Shown in pieces: positions 30,791-39,319 of a stretch of DNA of 64,000 nt (within the stretch, counting starts at the first letter, position 1; each line of letters begins with the position of its first letter). Source of the DNA: Planktothrix sp. FACHB-1365 (GTDB lineage: Bacteria; Cyanobacteriota; Cyanobacteriia; Cyanobacteriales; Microcoleaceae). Below the pieces are notes generated by a model that saw nothing but the letters and a program-made list of their open reading frames with translations, did no database searches and was not told the origin of the DNA. The translations under genes and the position numbers were made by a program. Location: the NCBI RefSeq assembly GCF_014697575.1, contig NZ_JACJSC010000001.1, positions 682,001 to 746,000 of the forward strand, given 5' to 3'.

Positions 30791-30827
30791 AAGTGAAACC
30801 CAAAGTGAAAAAAGTGAAAAAAAGTGA
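30791..30827 (+). promoter_or_regulatory. Four AAAGTGA iterons
   Basis: GTGA cores start at 30793, 30805, 30814 and 30824, all within AAAGTGA-like words in the same direction, spaced 12, 9 and 10 bp, about one helical turn. Tandem direct repeats at this spacing are how OmpR-type winged helices bind, and the adjacent gene encodes such a domain. Confidence 0.45.
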
Positions 30828-30932
30828 CATTAGAGGTCTAAATGCCCATGAACACGGAGTAAATGGGATTTTAACTACTATATGATCAATTCCACATCCG
30901 GGGATGGATAGGAAGATTGCCAGTCTTTTTCC

Positions 30933-30986
30933 CAGGAAATCATAGATGGACTGGAAAATCTACTCCATAGTGTTGATAACTTTTTT
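30933..30986 (+). promoter_or_regulatory. Conserved promoter element, copy A
   Basis: AG-AAATCATAGAT, then 8 variable bases, AAATCTACTCCA, 3 variable bases and TGTTGATAA form a fixed-spacing block shared with 39320-39373. It starts 210 bp upstream of the FHA-winged-helix gene. Confidence 0.7.
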
Positions 30987-31142
30987 TACCCTAGTCCCCG
31001 ACTTAACAGTTCTTGATTTTGTTGACGTTTTTATTTATGTTAAAAAAGTTTAAAATTTTAGATGCTTTTGGAGCTTTCAGGTATAATTTATGATTAATGA
31101 TAGTTAAACAATAATATCTAGTTCTATCTGGATAGTAGGAAT

Positions 31143-31874
31143 ATGATTAACCCAGAAGTGCAATTTCTGAAAATTGGATATCCTGATGGTCGAGAGGAAA
31201 ATTACCCCCTCTCCTCTAAAACTGAAGATAGCCTGATTAGAATTGGTCGTTTAGATTATAATGATATTGTTCTTCAACCCGATCCAGAAGAACGGGTTTC
31301 CAGAACCCATTGTTATATCGTTAAAAAAGGAAACCAAGGATTTTGGTGGCTTGTGGATGAAGGGAGTAAAAATGGAACTTGGCTCAAACGATATGCGGAA
31401 TTGGAGCAGGATGTACGACTACAAGGAGATAAAGGAGTTCGTCTTCATCATGAAGATCTGATTTTGATCTATAGCTCATCAGAAACTTCACCTTTTCAAT
31501 TAACATTTTGGGATGAACAAGATTCAACTAAAAAGCCCCCACCTGAGCCTTTTTTGGAGTATAACTTGAGTCAAAGCAAGTTGTCTGTCGTTATAGGAAA
31601 CAACCGCTACGTCATCAAATTAACTCCTCTACAACGGAAAATGGTTGATTATATGACTGAACAAAATCATCAAAATCAAGGGGAGCCTACTTTGTGTAAA
31701 CATTCTGATTTAATTGAAGCTATTTGGGGAGATGATCTGACTAAAACTAATGGTGATGTTGCTAATTTGATTTGTAGATTACAAAAAGAAATTACCGAAA
31801 ATTACAAGATTAATAATGTTTTTGAGACGCTCAGAAATGAGGGTTATGTTTTTAATGTTAAACGGGTTGACTAG
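31143..31874 (+). CDS. FHA domain - winged-helix transcription regulator
   Basis: A 243-residue protein. An N-terminal FHA phosphothreonine-binding domain shows IRIGRLDYNDIVL, VSRTHCYI and GSKNGTWL, the canonical GR...SRxH...NGT residues. A ~30-residue linker (TKKPPPEP) follows. The C-terminal winged helix is of OmpR type (LTPLQRKMVDYMTEQ...HSDLIEAIWGD...VANLICRLQKEI...ETLRNEGYVF). There is no receiver domain, so the likely input is phosphorylation by a Ser/Thr kinase. A membrane kinase gene lies 225 bp downstream on the same strand. This architecture suggests a kinase-to-DNA route without a histidine kinase. Confidence 0.9.
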   Translation: MINPEVQFLKIGYPDGREENYPLSSKTEDSLIRIGRLDYNDIVLQPDPEERVSRTHCYIVKKGNQGFWWLVDEGSKNGTWLKRYAELEQDVRLQGDKGVRLHHEDLILIYSSSETSPFQLTFWDEQDSTKKPPPEPFLEYNLSQSKLSVVIGNNRYVIKLTPLQRKMVDYMTEQNHQNQGEPTLCKHSDLIEAIWGDDLTKTNGDVANLICRLQKEITENYKINNVFETLRNEGYVFNVKRVD

Positions 31875-32099
31875 GAAATATTAAGTTTATTAAATTTTAT
31901 AAAAAGCGAATTGCTTCCTATCAACTCAGGGGATAAAATTGATCCACGAGAGAAAATTGTTGAGGGAGGTTGACTGAAAGTTTTACTTTCTCACTAATAA
32001 CCGTTATCAACCTACCCTCTGGAGTAGTTTTGGGTTTGAAGGAGAAAAGCGATCGCTCGTTTCTCTGTAATTATTTTCAATAACCAGGGGAGATGTGTT

Positions 32100-33545
32100 A
32101 TGAAGAATCAACAGGATGATGATAGCAATGATTCTGGCTTCGGTAATACCAATAAGGAAGATACAGAAAAAATACATCAAAACTTTGGAAGGGATAAGAA
32201 CAATCAAGAGAATAATCCGTCGTACTGGCGATCAGGGGTGAAGTTAAAAGATTATATAATTGAAAAACCAATTGGTGGTGGTGGTTTTGGAGTGACTTTT
32301 CTTGCTCATGATAAAAATTATCAAAAAGTTGTGATTAAAACTCTAAGAAAATATGAAAGAGGTAACAAAGAAGATGAAAAAAATAGAGATGATTTTTTAA
32401 ATGAAGCTATGCGCCTTGCCAAATGTAAGCACCCTCACATTGTACAAATTAAAAAACCTTTTTTGATCGGTGATTTACCCTGTATCGTCATGGAATATAT
32501 TGAGGGTCAAAATTTACAAAACTGGCTGGAAGACAATCGGAATTTTTTATCAGAAGCAGAAGCTATATTGTATATTCGACAAATAGGGGATGCCTTACAG
32601 TATATCCATAGTTTTCAACCGATCTTATTACATCGCGATGTTAATCCCAAAAATATTATTCGCCGGATCAAAAGTCAGAATGAAACAGAAGTAGTTTTAA
32701 TCGATTTTGGGATTGCCCGTGATGTTATTGATACTGAGCAGGAATTTACTGAAATAGCAACTCGTGGTTTTGCACCTATAGAGCAATATTATCGGTATCA
32801 ACCTCAAGGCTCTTATACAGATGTGTATGCTTTGGCTGCTACACTATACTTCATGCTAACAAAAACAGTTCCAAGTAACCCATTAACAAGACTTCTAAAA
32901 AAAGGAAAAAACCAAGAGGATGATTTAGCTCCTCCCAAAATAATTAATCCAAAGATTAGCGATAAAGTCAATAGAGCTATTCTTTCAGGGATGGAACTTT
33001 TTGCCGAACATAGACCTCAATCTGTGCAAGAATGGTTAGATTTACTCCCTCAACCAGAAAGCAAAAAGACTGTTAAATCTTCTCCACCTCAACAGAATCC
33101 TCCTCAACGTTCCCGACGTGCACCAGCACCTCCTCCGATACCAAATCCCCCTGTAATCAAACAGGAAAAATTGCCATCTTCCCCTGTAACGGATTGGGGT
33201 TTATACTTAAGAACAGCATTGATGGGGGCGGGTGTTTGGTTAATTGCGATCGCTATTTTTAACAAAAATTTAACTTTTCCTCCGCCGGGAGTTGTGTTAA
33301 TCGTTGGTGTTATTTTGTTGGCGATCGCACTCATTAAAAATCGTGTTCCCTTAGAACAAAAAATCTATCAACTGATTATCTCTGTTGTTTCCAGCGTAGG
33401 AATTTATATTGGATATTGGTTAAACCGAGAAGAATCCATTGATATTTTACCACTGATTATTTCAACCGCATCAGCTAGTTTTCTAGCTTTACTGATCCTG
33501 TTTATTTTTCAATGGTTCATCAACGGAGATTCAGAAAGTTCTTAG
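32100..33545 (+). CDS. Membrane-anchored serine/threonine protein kinase
   Basis: A 481-residue kinase. The first 45 residues are polar and Asn/Asp-rich. Kinase motifs: Gly loop IGGGGFGVTF (residues 58-67), Lys80 in VVIKTL, catalytic HRDVNPKNI with D180 and DFG at 202-204. The activation segment ends GFAPIEQYY. The Pro-rich linker (residues ~330-355) leads to four hydrophobic helices (ALMGAGVWLIAIAIF, VVLIVGVILLAIALI, LIISVVSSVGIYIGYWL, LIISTASASFLALLILFIF). The kinase should face the cytoplasm. An AGGGGAG site precedes the ATG. Converges on the SUMF1-like gene, with a gap of 4 bp. Confidence 0.94.
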   Translation: MKNQQDDDSNDSGFGNTNKEDTEKIHQNFGRDKNNQENNPSYWRSGVKLKDYIIEKPIGGGGFGVTFLAHDKNYQKVVIKTLRKYERGNKEDEKNRDDFLNEAMRLAKCKHPHIVQIKKPFLIGDLPCIVMEYIEGQNLQNWLEDNRNFLSEAEAILYIRQIGDALQYIHSFQPILLHRDVNPKNIIRRIKSQNETEVVLIDFGIARDVIDTEQEFTEIATRGFAPIEQYYRYQPQGSYTDVYALAATLYFMLTKTVPSNPLTRLLKKGKNQEDDLAPPKIINPKISDKVNRAILSGMELFAEHRPQSVQEWLDLLPQPESKKTVKSSPPQQNPPQRSRRAPAPPPIPNPPVIKQEKLPSSPVTDWGLYLRTALMGAGVWLIAIAIFNKNLTFPPPGVVLIVGVILLAIALIKNRVPLEQKIYQLIISVVSSVGIYIGYWLNREESIDILPLIISTASASFLALLILFIFQWFINGDSESS

Positions 33546-33549
33546 ACAA

Positions 33550-34548
33550 TCAAGTAACATTTTTAATTTCCATAACAACCCTAAACCCAATGCGATTACT
33601 TTTCATATTTTTCCACATCCCTTCTCTAGCAGCACTGCGACATCTTGCTGGAAAACTATGCCAACTACCGCCTCGGATCACGGCTTGTTTATGTTTATTT
33701 GGGTCGTGTGGACGAACAGTTCCATCATGGGGTGTTTGACTATGGTTTTTCATCCAAGCATCTTCACACCATTCCCAAACATTCCCGTGCATATCGTATA
33801 AACCAAACTGATTCCCTCGAAACTCTCCGACTGGGGTAGTTCTTGCCAGATAGTTTGCAGGACAATTTGTAGAAGTTTTTGATCCTATTTTATTTTTATA
33901 AGCATAATCATAATTAGTATCATAGTTAGCTTGTTCAAAACTAATATCATTACCAAAATAGAAAGGAGTGATAGTGTCAGCACGACAAGCATATTCCCAT
34001 TCAGTTTCACTCGGTAAGCGATAGTTTTTTCCAGTTTTATTCCTTAATTCTTCACAGAACTTTTGAGCATCATCCCAAGATACAGTTTCCACAGGTAGAT
34101 TCATTTGTCCTTGAAAAGTTGATGGATTATCTCCCATGACAGCTTCCCACTGTTCTTGTGTAATGGGATAAAGACTCATATAAAATTCTGGAATTGTAAC
34201 CAAAAACTTTGGTTCTTCACTATCTAGATGACCAATTTCTTTAAGATCTGAACCAAATTGGTTTTTACCTCCCTCAATCTTCACCAATTCTAAAATTGTA
34301 TCAGCGTTTAACTCTTGAGAATAAATACTAATTGTTTTTTCAGACTCCTGGCCTGTTTGATCTATAATTAGTAAACTTCTGGATTGGGGGCCAGTCAAAG
34401 TTTTGAGATTAGGAGAACTATTGCTGTTTGGCTTTGATGAAAGTTTGCCAATTAAATTGCGTATTAATACAGCCACCCCAGGTACAATAAAACACAAGGA
34501 TAAAATCGTGAACAACGCTTTTCTGCGATTCAATCTTTTTTTAGACAT
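33550..34548 (-). CDS. SUMF1/FGE-fold membrane protein lacking the catalytic Cys pair
   Basis: A 332-residue protein. It has a basic N-terminus and one membrane helix (ALFTILSLCFIVPGVAVLI). After ~60 variable residues comes a formylglycine-generating-enzyme fold (YPITQEQWEAVMG, NLPVETVSWDDAQKFCEEL, YRLPSETEWEYACRA, GNQFGLYDMHGNVWEWCED, AVIRGGSWHSFPARCRSAAR, NRIGFRVV). True FGEs have two active-site Cys near the C-terminus; here the first position reads His (RGGSWH) and only one Cys remains. A catalytic FGE role is therefore unlikely. In bacteria such domains are often attached to signalling proteins. Its start is 19 bp from the divergent lipoprotein gene. Confidence 0.88.
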   Translation of the reverse strand: MSKKRLNRRKALFTILSLCFIVPGVAVLIRNLIGKLSSKPNSNSSPNLKTLTGPQSRSLLIIDQTGQESEKTISIYSQELNADTILELVKIEGGKNQFGSDLKEIGHLDSEEPKFLVTIPEFYMSLYPITQEQWEAVMGDNPSTFQGQMNLPVETVSWDDAQKFCEELRNKTGKNYRLPSETEWEYACRADTITPFYFGNDISFEQANYDTNYDYAYKNKIGSKTSTNCPANYLARTTPVGEFRGNQFGLYDMHGNVWEWCEDAWMKNHSQTPHDGTVRPHDPNKHKQAVIRGGSWHSFPARCRSAAREGMWKNMKSNRIGFRVVMEIKNVT

Positions 34549-34567
34549 AACCTAGCTCTTAAAATCT

Positions 34568-35752
34568 ATGTTTAGACTAAACCCCTTTTCCTTTCCAGTT
34601 CAAGCTATTTTAGCATTATTCTTAGCTTTACTAACTTTAATAGGTGGTTGTAGTCCGTCCAATCAGCCAAGTGCTAAAGGTTGTAATAAAATTGCCATTT
34701 TACTACCGGAGACTGGCCCAGCAGCGCGATGGGAACTGTCAGATCGTCCTGAATTAGAACGCAGAATTGCACAGAAACTGATCAAAAATAATAATGTCAA
34801 GGATCTTACCCTTCTCTATTTTAATGCTAATGGTGATCCACAGAAACAATTTCAGCAAGCTAATCGTGCTATTGAGCAAGGTGCTTGTTTATTAATACTG
34901 GGGCCAAGTTCGAGTTCTGATGCTACAGAAATTGTCAAAAAAGCGTCTGAAAAGCAGATTCCTGTAATTGCCTATGATCGAGCGATTGACAACGGTAATA
35001 TTTATGCTGATTATTACATTTCTTTTGACAGCAAGTATGTTGGTCAAAAACAGGGAGAATATATTAAAGATCAATTTGTAAATTTAGATAACAAAAATCA
35101 TCGTTATGAATTAAAACCAGATGGTAATAAATTTGTGATGATTAATGGAGACAAGAATGATCCAAACTCAAAATTATTAGCAGAGGGTTTAAAGAGTATT
35201 TTACAAACAGAGTATATTGACACAAATCGGCTAAACTTAGTAGAAGAGACTAATATTCAGGGTTGGGACGCTGAAAAAGCGGCTGATAAAATCCAAGAAG
35301 TCTTAACAAAATATTCTGAAATAAAAATAGCTTGGGTTGCTAATGATGGCATGGCGAATAAGATTATTGAAAAGTTAGTTAAGTTAGGATATAAGCCCGA
35401 CCAAATTCTGATTACAGGTCAAGACGGTACAGATGGAAGTATAGATAAGATTGCAGACCAATGGCAATCTATGACAGTTTGTAAGGATAGTAACGATCTG
35501 GCAGAGAAAACGGCTCTCTTAGTAGAAGCTTTGTTTCAGGGAAAAACAGAAATTCCTAATACAAAGTTTGAGAAACTTGACTTTACTAAAAGTAAATCCC
35601 TTATCTCAAAAGCAATTTATTCTGTAAACCTGGAAAATTCTGGAGTTCCTCCTGTAACGCCAGACAGTTCTAATGATCAGGTATCTATTGATAAAAAAAA
35701 TAAAATTGAAAAATTAAAGAAAACTTGTTCCCCCCAAAACCCTAGTCAATAA
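34568..35752 (+). CDS. Lone sugar-type periplasmic binding lipoprotein
   Basis: A 394-residue substrate-binding protein of the type I periplasmic fold (ribose/xylose-like). The N-terminal signal helix ends in a lipobox LIGGC with the acylated Cys at residue 28. Domain landmarks are NKIAILLPETGPAARWE, FNANGDPQKQFQQANRAIEQG, LILGPSSSSDA, PVIAYDRAI, VMINGDKNDPNS, IAWVANDGMANKI and ILITGQDGTDGS. No ABC permease or ATPase is adjacent, so it may act as a sensor, not a transporter. The pairing with a kinase and SUMF1-like gene supports that, by inference. The 19-bp gap to the divergent gene leaves little room for separate promoters. Confidence 0.88.
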   Translation: MFRLNPFSFPVQAILALFLALLTLIGGCSPSNQPSAKGCNKIAILLPETGPAARWELSDRPELERRIAQKLIKNNNVKDLTLLYFNANGDPQKQFQQANRAIEQGACLLILGPSSSSDATEIVKKASEKQIPVIAYDRAIDNGNIYADYYISFDSKYVGQKQGEYIKDQFVNLDNKNHRYELKPDGNKFVMINGDKNDPNSKLLAEGLKSILQTEYIDTNRLNLVEETNIQGWDAEKAADKIQEVLTKYSEIKIAWVANDGMANKIIEKLVKLGYKPDQILITGQDGTDGSIDKIADQWQSMTVCKDSNDLAEKTALLVEALFQGKTEIPNTKFEKLDFTKSKSLISKAIYSVNLENSGVPPVTPDSSNDQVSIDKKNKIEKLKKTCSPQNPSQ

Positions 35753-35975
35753 TAATCGGTATTCAGGGTAAAATCAATCATTTAAACCCAATTGATATTT
35801 TTCGACCATCAGCAGTCAGGGTTTAAAGTCTCGAAATTACGACAACACAAGCAATATCAGCAATCTGTATGACGGTCTGAAACTGGGAAAATTTCAATCT
35901 ATTGTCAATTGATTTTTTAGATAAATTTCAGATAATAGATTTAAAAATATTTTTCACTTTCAGGGGGTAGCAAAT

Positions 35976-36446
35976 ATGTCTCAATCGTTATACTTGAAAC
36001 CTTTAGAATGGCGATGCTTAAAAAGGGATTTACAAGATCCCTATTTACCCAAAACCTATAAACAACGGATTCAGATTATTTTGCTGACGGATGAGGGTAA
36101 AACTCAGAGCGAAATTTGTCAATTGTTGGGATGTTCTGCGATGACGGCGAGACGATGGATGTTAATGACAAAACAAGGAAAAGCAGAACAGTGGAATAAT
36201 CAGCCTATTGGTCGTCCGCAAAAAGTGAATCAGGATTATTTACTGCGTTTGGAAGAATTACTGAAACATCGTCCTAAAGAGTTTGGTTCTAAATCAGAAT
36301 ATTGGAAAGCGAAGAGTTTAGCAAAACAACTGAAGCGGGAGTTTGGTGTTGAAATTAGCGATCGCCACATTAATCGTTTACTGAAACAACGAGGATTAAC
36401 TTTAGCTGAATTTAATGCTAATTTGCAAGGAGAATCAACATTATGA
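35976..36446 (+). CDS. IS630-type helix-turn-helix protein
   Basis: A 156-residue DNA-binding protein. The N-terminal homeodomain-like HTH (GKTQSEICQLLGCSAMTARRW) and the second winged-helix segment (WKAKSLAKQLKREFGVEISD then RHINRLLKQRGL) match the N-terminal DNA-binding half of IS630-family transposases. The DDE catalytic domain is absent. It could be a domesticated regulator or the conserved half of a decayed transposase. The intact start, stop and a translationally coupled downstream gene favour a regulator. AGGGGG precedes the ATG. Confidence 0.75.
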   Translation: MSQSLYLKPLEWRCLKRDLQDPYLPKTYKQRIQIILLTDEGKTQSEICQLLGCSAMTARRWMLMTKQGKAEQWNNQPIGRPQKVNQDYLLRLEELLKHRPKEFGSKSEYWKAKSLAKQLKREFGVEISDRHINRLLKQRGLTLAEFNANLQGESTL

Positions 36447-36616
36447 AATGTGATCAACTGATGTGTTATTGGGTAAGAGATTCCCATGATCCGGATCATT
36501 ATGTTTGTTTAAAATGTAATGAAGAACGTCATGTTAATCATTCAGCAACACCAGAAACCTTTGTGATGTTATTTTTCATCGGATTATTTGTAACAATATT
36601 GCTTCGTTCACTTTAG
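36443..36616 (+). CDS. 57-residue zinc-ribbon / single-helix membrane peptide
   Basis: Its ATG overlaps the HTH stop (ATGA) and AAGGAG lies ~11 bases upstream inside the previous gene, so it should be translationally coupled. The product has Cys at 3, 8, 22 and 25 (CxxLMC-type pair then CLKC), suggesting a small zinc ribbon. A C-terminal hydrophobic helix follows (FVMLFFIGLFVTILL). No family recognised. It may anchor or tune the upstream DNA-binding protein. Confidence 0.65.
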   Translation: MKCDQLMCYWVRDSHDPDHYVCLKCNEERHVNHSATPETFVMLFFIGLFVTILLRSL

Positions 36617-37021
36617 AAGAAACCGAGTTTCTGAGAGAGGTTATTATTCACGAAGAAAGATGAATTTAGAAACCCGGTTTCTGAGGTACTCTGGGGTAAT
36701 AGAAACCGGGTTTCTCAGGGAAGTTAATACTTAGGAAGAAAGATGAATTTAGAAACCCGGTTTCTGAGGTGCTCTGGGGTGCTAGAAACCGGGTTTCTCA
36801 GGGAAGTTAATACTTAGGAAGAAAGATGAATTTAGAAACCCGGTTTCTGAGGTGCTCTGGGGTGCTAGAAACCGGGTTTCTCAGGAAAGTTAATACTTAG
36901 GAAGAAAGATGAATTTAGAAACCCGGTTTCTGAGGTGCTCTGGGGTGCTAGAAACCGGGTTTCTCAGGAAAGTTAATACTTAGGAAGAAAGATTGATTCA
37001 GAAACCCGGTTTCTGAGGTGC
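36617..37021. repeat. Tandem array of an 83-bp unit, about five copies
   Basis: Copies begin (GAATTTAGAAACCC) at 36662, 36745, 36828 and 36911, with a final diverged copy at 36994 and a degenerate start near 36620. Period is exactly 83 bp. Each unit holds two inverted AGAAACCSGGTTTCT arms around GAGGTGCTCTGGGGTGC, so each can fold as a hairpin. The array lies between the 3' ends of two converging genes and touches the RTX stop at 37022. Confidence 0.92.
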
Positions 37022-38011
37022 TTAGACATATTTGAAAGCACTACTGCTCAAACTCAAACTCGTGTTACCTTGAACAGTACCAATCAATTCATCTTTCGCA
37101 CTAAAACCAGTAATACCATCATTATCGAGTAAAATTCGGGTGTTGGAACCAGAGACGTTTAAGACATAATTACTCGCCGATCCTTTGAGTTGAATTTTAT
37201 CCTGAGTGGCATTAAAATCGATGATAGAAGCATAATCTGTTGTACCAGAAGTGAGTAAACTACCATCGTTATAGTAGACGTTATTACTGTCACCCAGAAT
37301 AAATTGATCGACTCCCATTCCTCCGGTTAATTGATCAATTTCTCCTAGCCCAGAAGTACCACTACTGATAATAGTTGTAGTTGAACCCACAATCATAGCA
37401 TTAGCATTAACACCAATTAACAGATCGTTTCCTGTACCGCCAATTAAACTATCACTACCAGAACCTCCGGTAAGCATATCGTTACCGTCTCCACCGTCTA
37501 ATTTATCATTACCAGAACCTCCACTGAGTTGATCAACATCAGAACCTCCTTGGAGAGTATCATTACCGGAGTCGCCGTTGAGAATATCGTTACCACTCCC
37601 TGCGGATAAAATATCATTACCGGAGTTACCATTAAGAATATCTCCACCACCGAAGCCATTCAAGGTATCATTACCGGAGTTACCATTAAGAATATCTCCA
37701 CTTTCACTCCCGTTGAGAAGATCATTTACACTGGTGCCATTTAGAATTTTACCTGTTCCTGAATTAATAGTAGTAGAAACGCCGTTGCTAGTCCCAGTAT
37801 TGATCACGATTGTTGGAGAATTAGGAGCATTCATTACCATGATTTGATCAATTGAAGACCCATTCATAGATAAACTACTGGTTTGAGTCATCGTACCTGA
37901 TAAAGAAGAACTATTAGTGGATGAAGTTCCACTGTCAGGAGCATTCATCACCATCGTTTGATTAATTGAAGACCCAGATGAAAACAAATTAGACCCGATG
38001 GAAATAGCCAT
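37022..38011 (-). CDS. RTX calcium-binding repeat protein
   Basis: A 329-residue secreted-type protein. The N-terminus holds two copies of a GSSI(N/D)Q(T/I)MVMNAP motif (residues ~13-25 and ~51-63) in Ser/Thr-rich sequence. Residues ~90-200 hold about ten RTX nonapeptides (GNDTLNG, GNDILNGDS, GNDKLDGGD). The C-terminus is beta-rich (DYASIIDFNATQDKIQLKG) and typical of type I secretion substrates. No signal peptide. No ABC secretion genes nearby. The start ATG at 38011 has AGGAG ~10 bases upstream. Confidence 0.88.
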   Translation of the reverse strand: MAISIGSNLFSSGSSINQTMVMNAPDSGTSSTNSSSLSGTMTQTSSLSMNGSSIDQIMVMNAPNSPTIVINTGTSNGVSTTINSGTGKILNGTSVNDLLNGSESGDILNGNSGNDTLNGFGGGDILNGNSGNDILSAGSGNDILNGDSGNDTLQGGSDVDQLSGGSGNDKLDGGDGNDMLTGGSGSDSLIGGTGNDLLIGVNANAMIVGSTTTIISSGTSGLGEIDQLTGGMGVDQFILGDSNNVYYNDGSLLTSGTTDYASIIDFNATQDKIQLKGSASNYVLNVSGSNTRILLDNDGITGFSAKDELIGTVQGNTSLSLSSSAFKYV

Positions 38012-38464
38012 AATATTCTCCTATGTTGTTAGGCTATCAAGACCTAATGAGGATAAAAAATAAGTCTAAATAAATAGATTATTGTCCATCAAAAGACCTT
38101 GAATAGATTTTTGGATTTTCAGCTTTTTGAAGAGCTTTGATTATTAATTTTGCACATATTTATGAATATATCAATAGATTTTAACCCGCTTAAAAGACTT
38201 AAAATTATTAACAATAATAGCTAAATTTTAATCTATTTCAATAGAAGATAATGTCAAATATTGATTGCATCTATACTTTTTAAATCTAATTTCAATAAAC
38301 CTAGACAAAATAGGTGTTTTTGATGCCATCATAGACTAGATAAATTGCAAAAACTTAGAGCGGGTTTTCAGGCGAATGAAGTACATATCGATTCAAAAAC
38401 CCGGTTTCTTTGAGAAACCGGGTTTTTAGCTTGTAGTTCTGCTGTTTTTGTGGTAAAGACTATT
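38012..38464. other. 450-bp intergenic region with a palindrome
   Basis: AT-rich, without coding potential. At 38395-38427 it holds another AAACCCGGTTTC...GAAACCGGGTTTTT hairpin (33 bp) ending in TTTTT, 37 bp past the 3' end of the sigma-factor gene. On the sigma-factor transcript it reads AAAAACCCGG hairpin then AAAA-rich/TTTTTG, so it may serve as a bidirectional terminator. Confidence 0.55.
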
Positions 38465-39130
38465 TTAGTTTTCCCAATCTTCTTGAGAACGTTTCGGTCT
38501 TCTACCCTGACGAATTTGTTTTAACATCTGCTCTGCTTGTTTAACGTTTAAATAGCCTAACTCTTTACCAACGAAAACTGCTAATTCCTGATGTCGCTTG
38601 GAAACCTCAGATTGTTTAAAACCTAAAATTTTAGCAATTTCTGTTTGTTTTTTGTTATCCACTAATCCTTGCCAAATGTAAAGATACTTTTTCTTGGGAT
38701 ATTGTTGATCTATAGAAATAATTGCTTTTTGAATTTGAGAGTTTGTATCCAATAGTTCTAAATCTTCTCGAATATCTATATATTCATCAAGCACTTTTTC
38801 TTGAAGTTGAGCATGAATAAATTCAGTTTCCTTTTTAGTTTTACGAAGTAAATCAAGAATATAATTTAACGCGACTTTAGCACACCAATGATAGAATTGT
38901 TGTGAATTTCCTTTCTTGAATTTACCAGATAAAGCCTCTTTTAAAACTTTTTCAAATGCCGATTGAGCCGCATCCTCGCAGTCCAGGGGTTTTCGTGAAA
39001 ATATTTTCTTCGCAATTTTTTGACAAAGTTGATAATACTCAGGGCGTTTCAAAAGTTCTCGACAAGCATCTCTATCTCCTTGAAGATAACGTTTGATCAA
39101 TTCTTCTGAGAGTTCTGGTAATAGCATCAT
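38465..39130 (-). CDS. ECF-like RNA polymerase sigma factor
   Basis: A 221-residue protein of sigma-70 type with region 2 (CEDAAQSAFEKVLKEAL and FYHWCAKVALNYILDLLRK) and a region-4-like HTH (KKQTEIAKILGFKQSEVSKR). Region 3 is absent, as in ECF factors. The N-terminal ELSEELIKRYLQGDRDACRE resembles the start of region 2.1. No anti-sigma gene is beside it, but an HTH/TPR protein is divergently transcribed 270 bp away and may be its controller. Two Met codons at the start (39130, 39127). Confidence 0.8.
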   Translation of the reverse strand: MMLLPELSEELIKRYLQGDRDACRELLKRPEYYQLCQKIAKKIFSRKPLDCEDAAQSAFEKVLKEALSGKFKKGNSQQFYHWCAKVALNYILDLLRKTKKETEFIHAQLQEKVLDEYIDIREDLELLDTNSQIQKAIISIDQQYPKKKYLYIWQGLVDNKKQTEIAKILGFKQSEVSKRHQELAVFVGKELGYLNVKQAEQMLKQIRQGRRPKRSQEDWEN

Positions 39131-39319
39131 AATGTCTGGTTGGGTAGAAAAGAAAGTTGATTATTATCGCAGAATTGAATGATTACTGACACTTGACTTA
39201 GCTAATCCAGGTAAATTAGCAATCAAAACTGTACATTTCTCCCCGCTATAAAAGATCTCCACAGTATGAATATTTTTTACAGGGGTATTGTGTGCAAGGG
39301 TCAAAGACTAACTATTACC

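Larger units (their letters stand above)
30610..31142. promoter_or_regulatory. Divergent control region of the signalling island
   Basis: A 530-bp region with no gene. It contains four AAAGTGA direct repeats at about 10-bp spacing (30791-30827). It also holds the ~54-bp element at 30933-30986 that recurs upstream of the HTH/TPR gene at 39320-39373. It separates the beta-flower gene (minus) from the FHA-winged-helix gene (plus). Confidence 0.6.

Noticed and set aside
35976-36446. Complete IS630-family insertion sequence
   Set aside because: Only the DNA-binding half is encoded; no DDE domain or terminal inverted repeats were found nearby.
36617-37021. CRISPR-like regularity of the 83-bp array
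   Set aside because: The whole unit, including what would be spacers, is nearly identical in every copy, and no cas genes are near.
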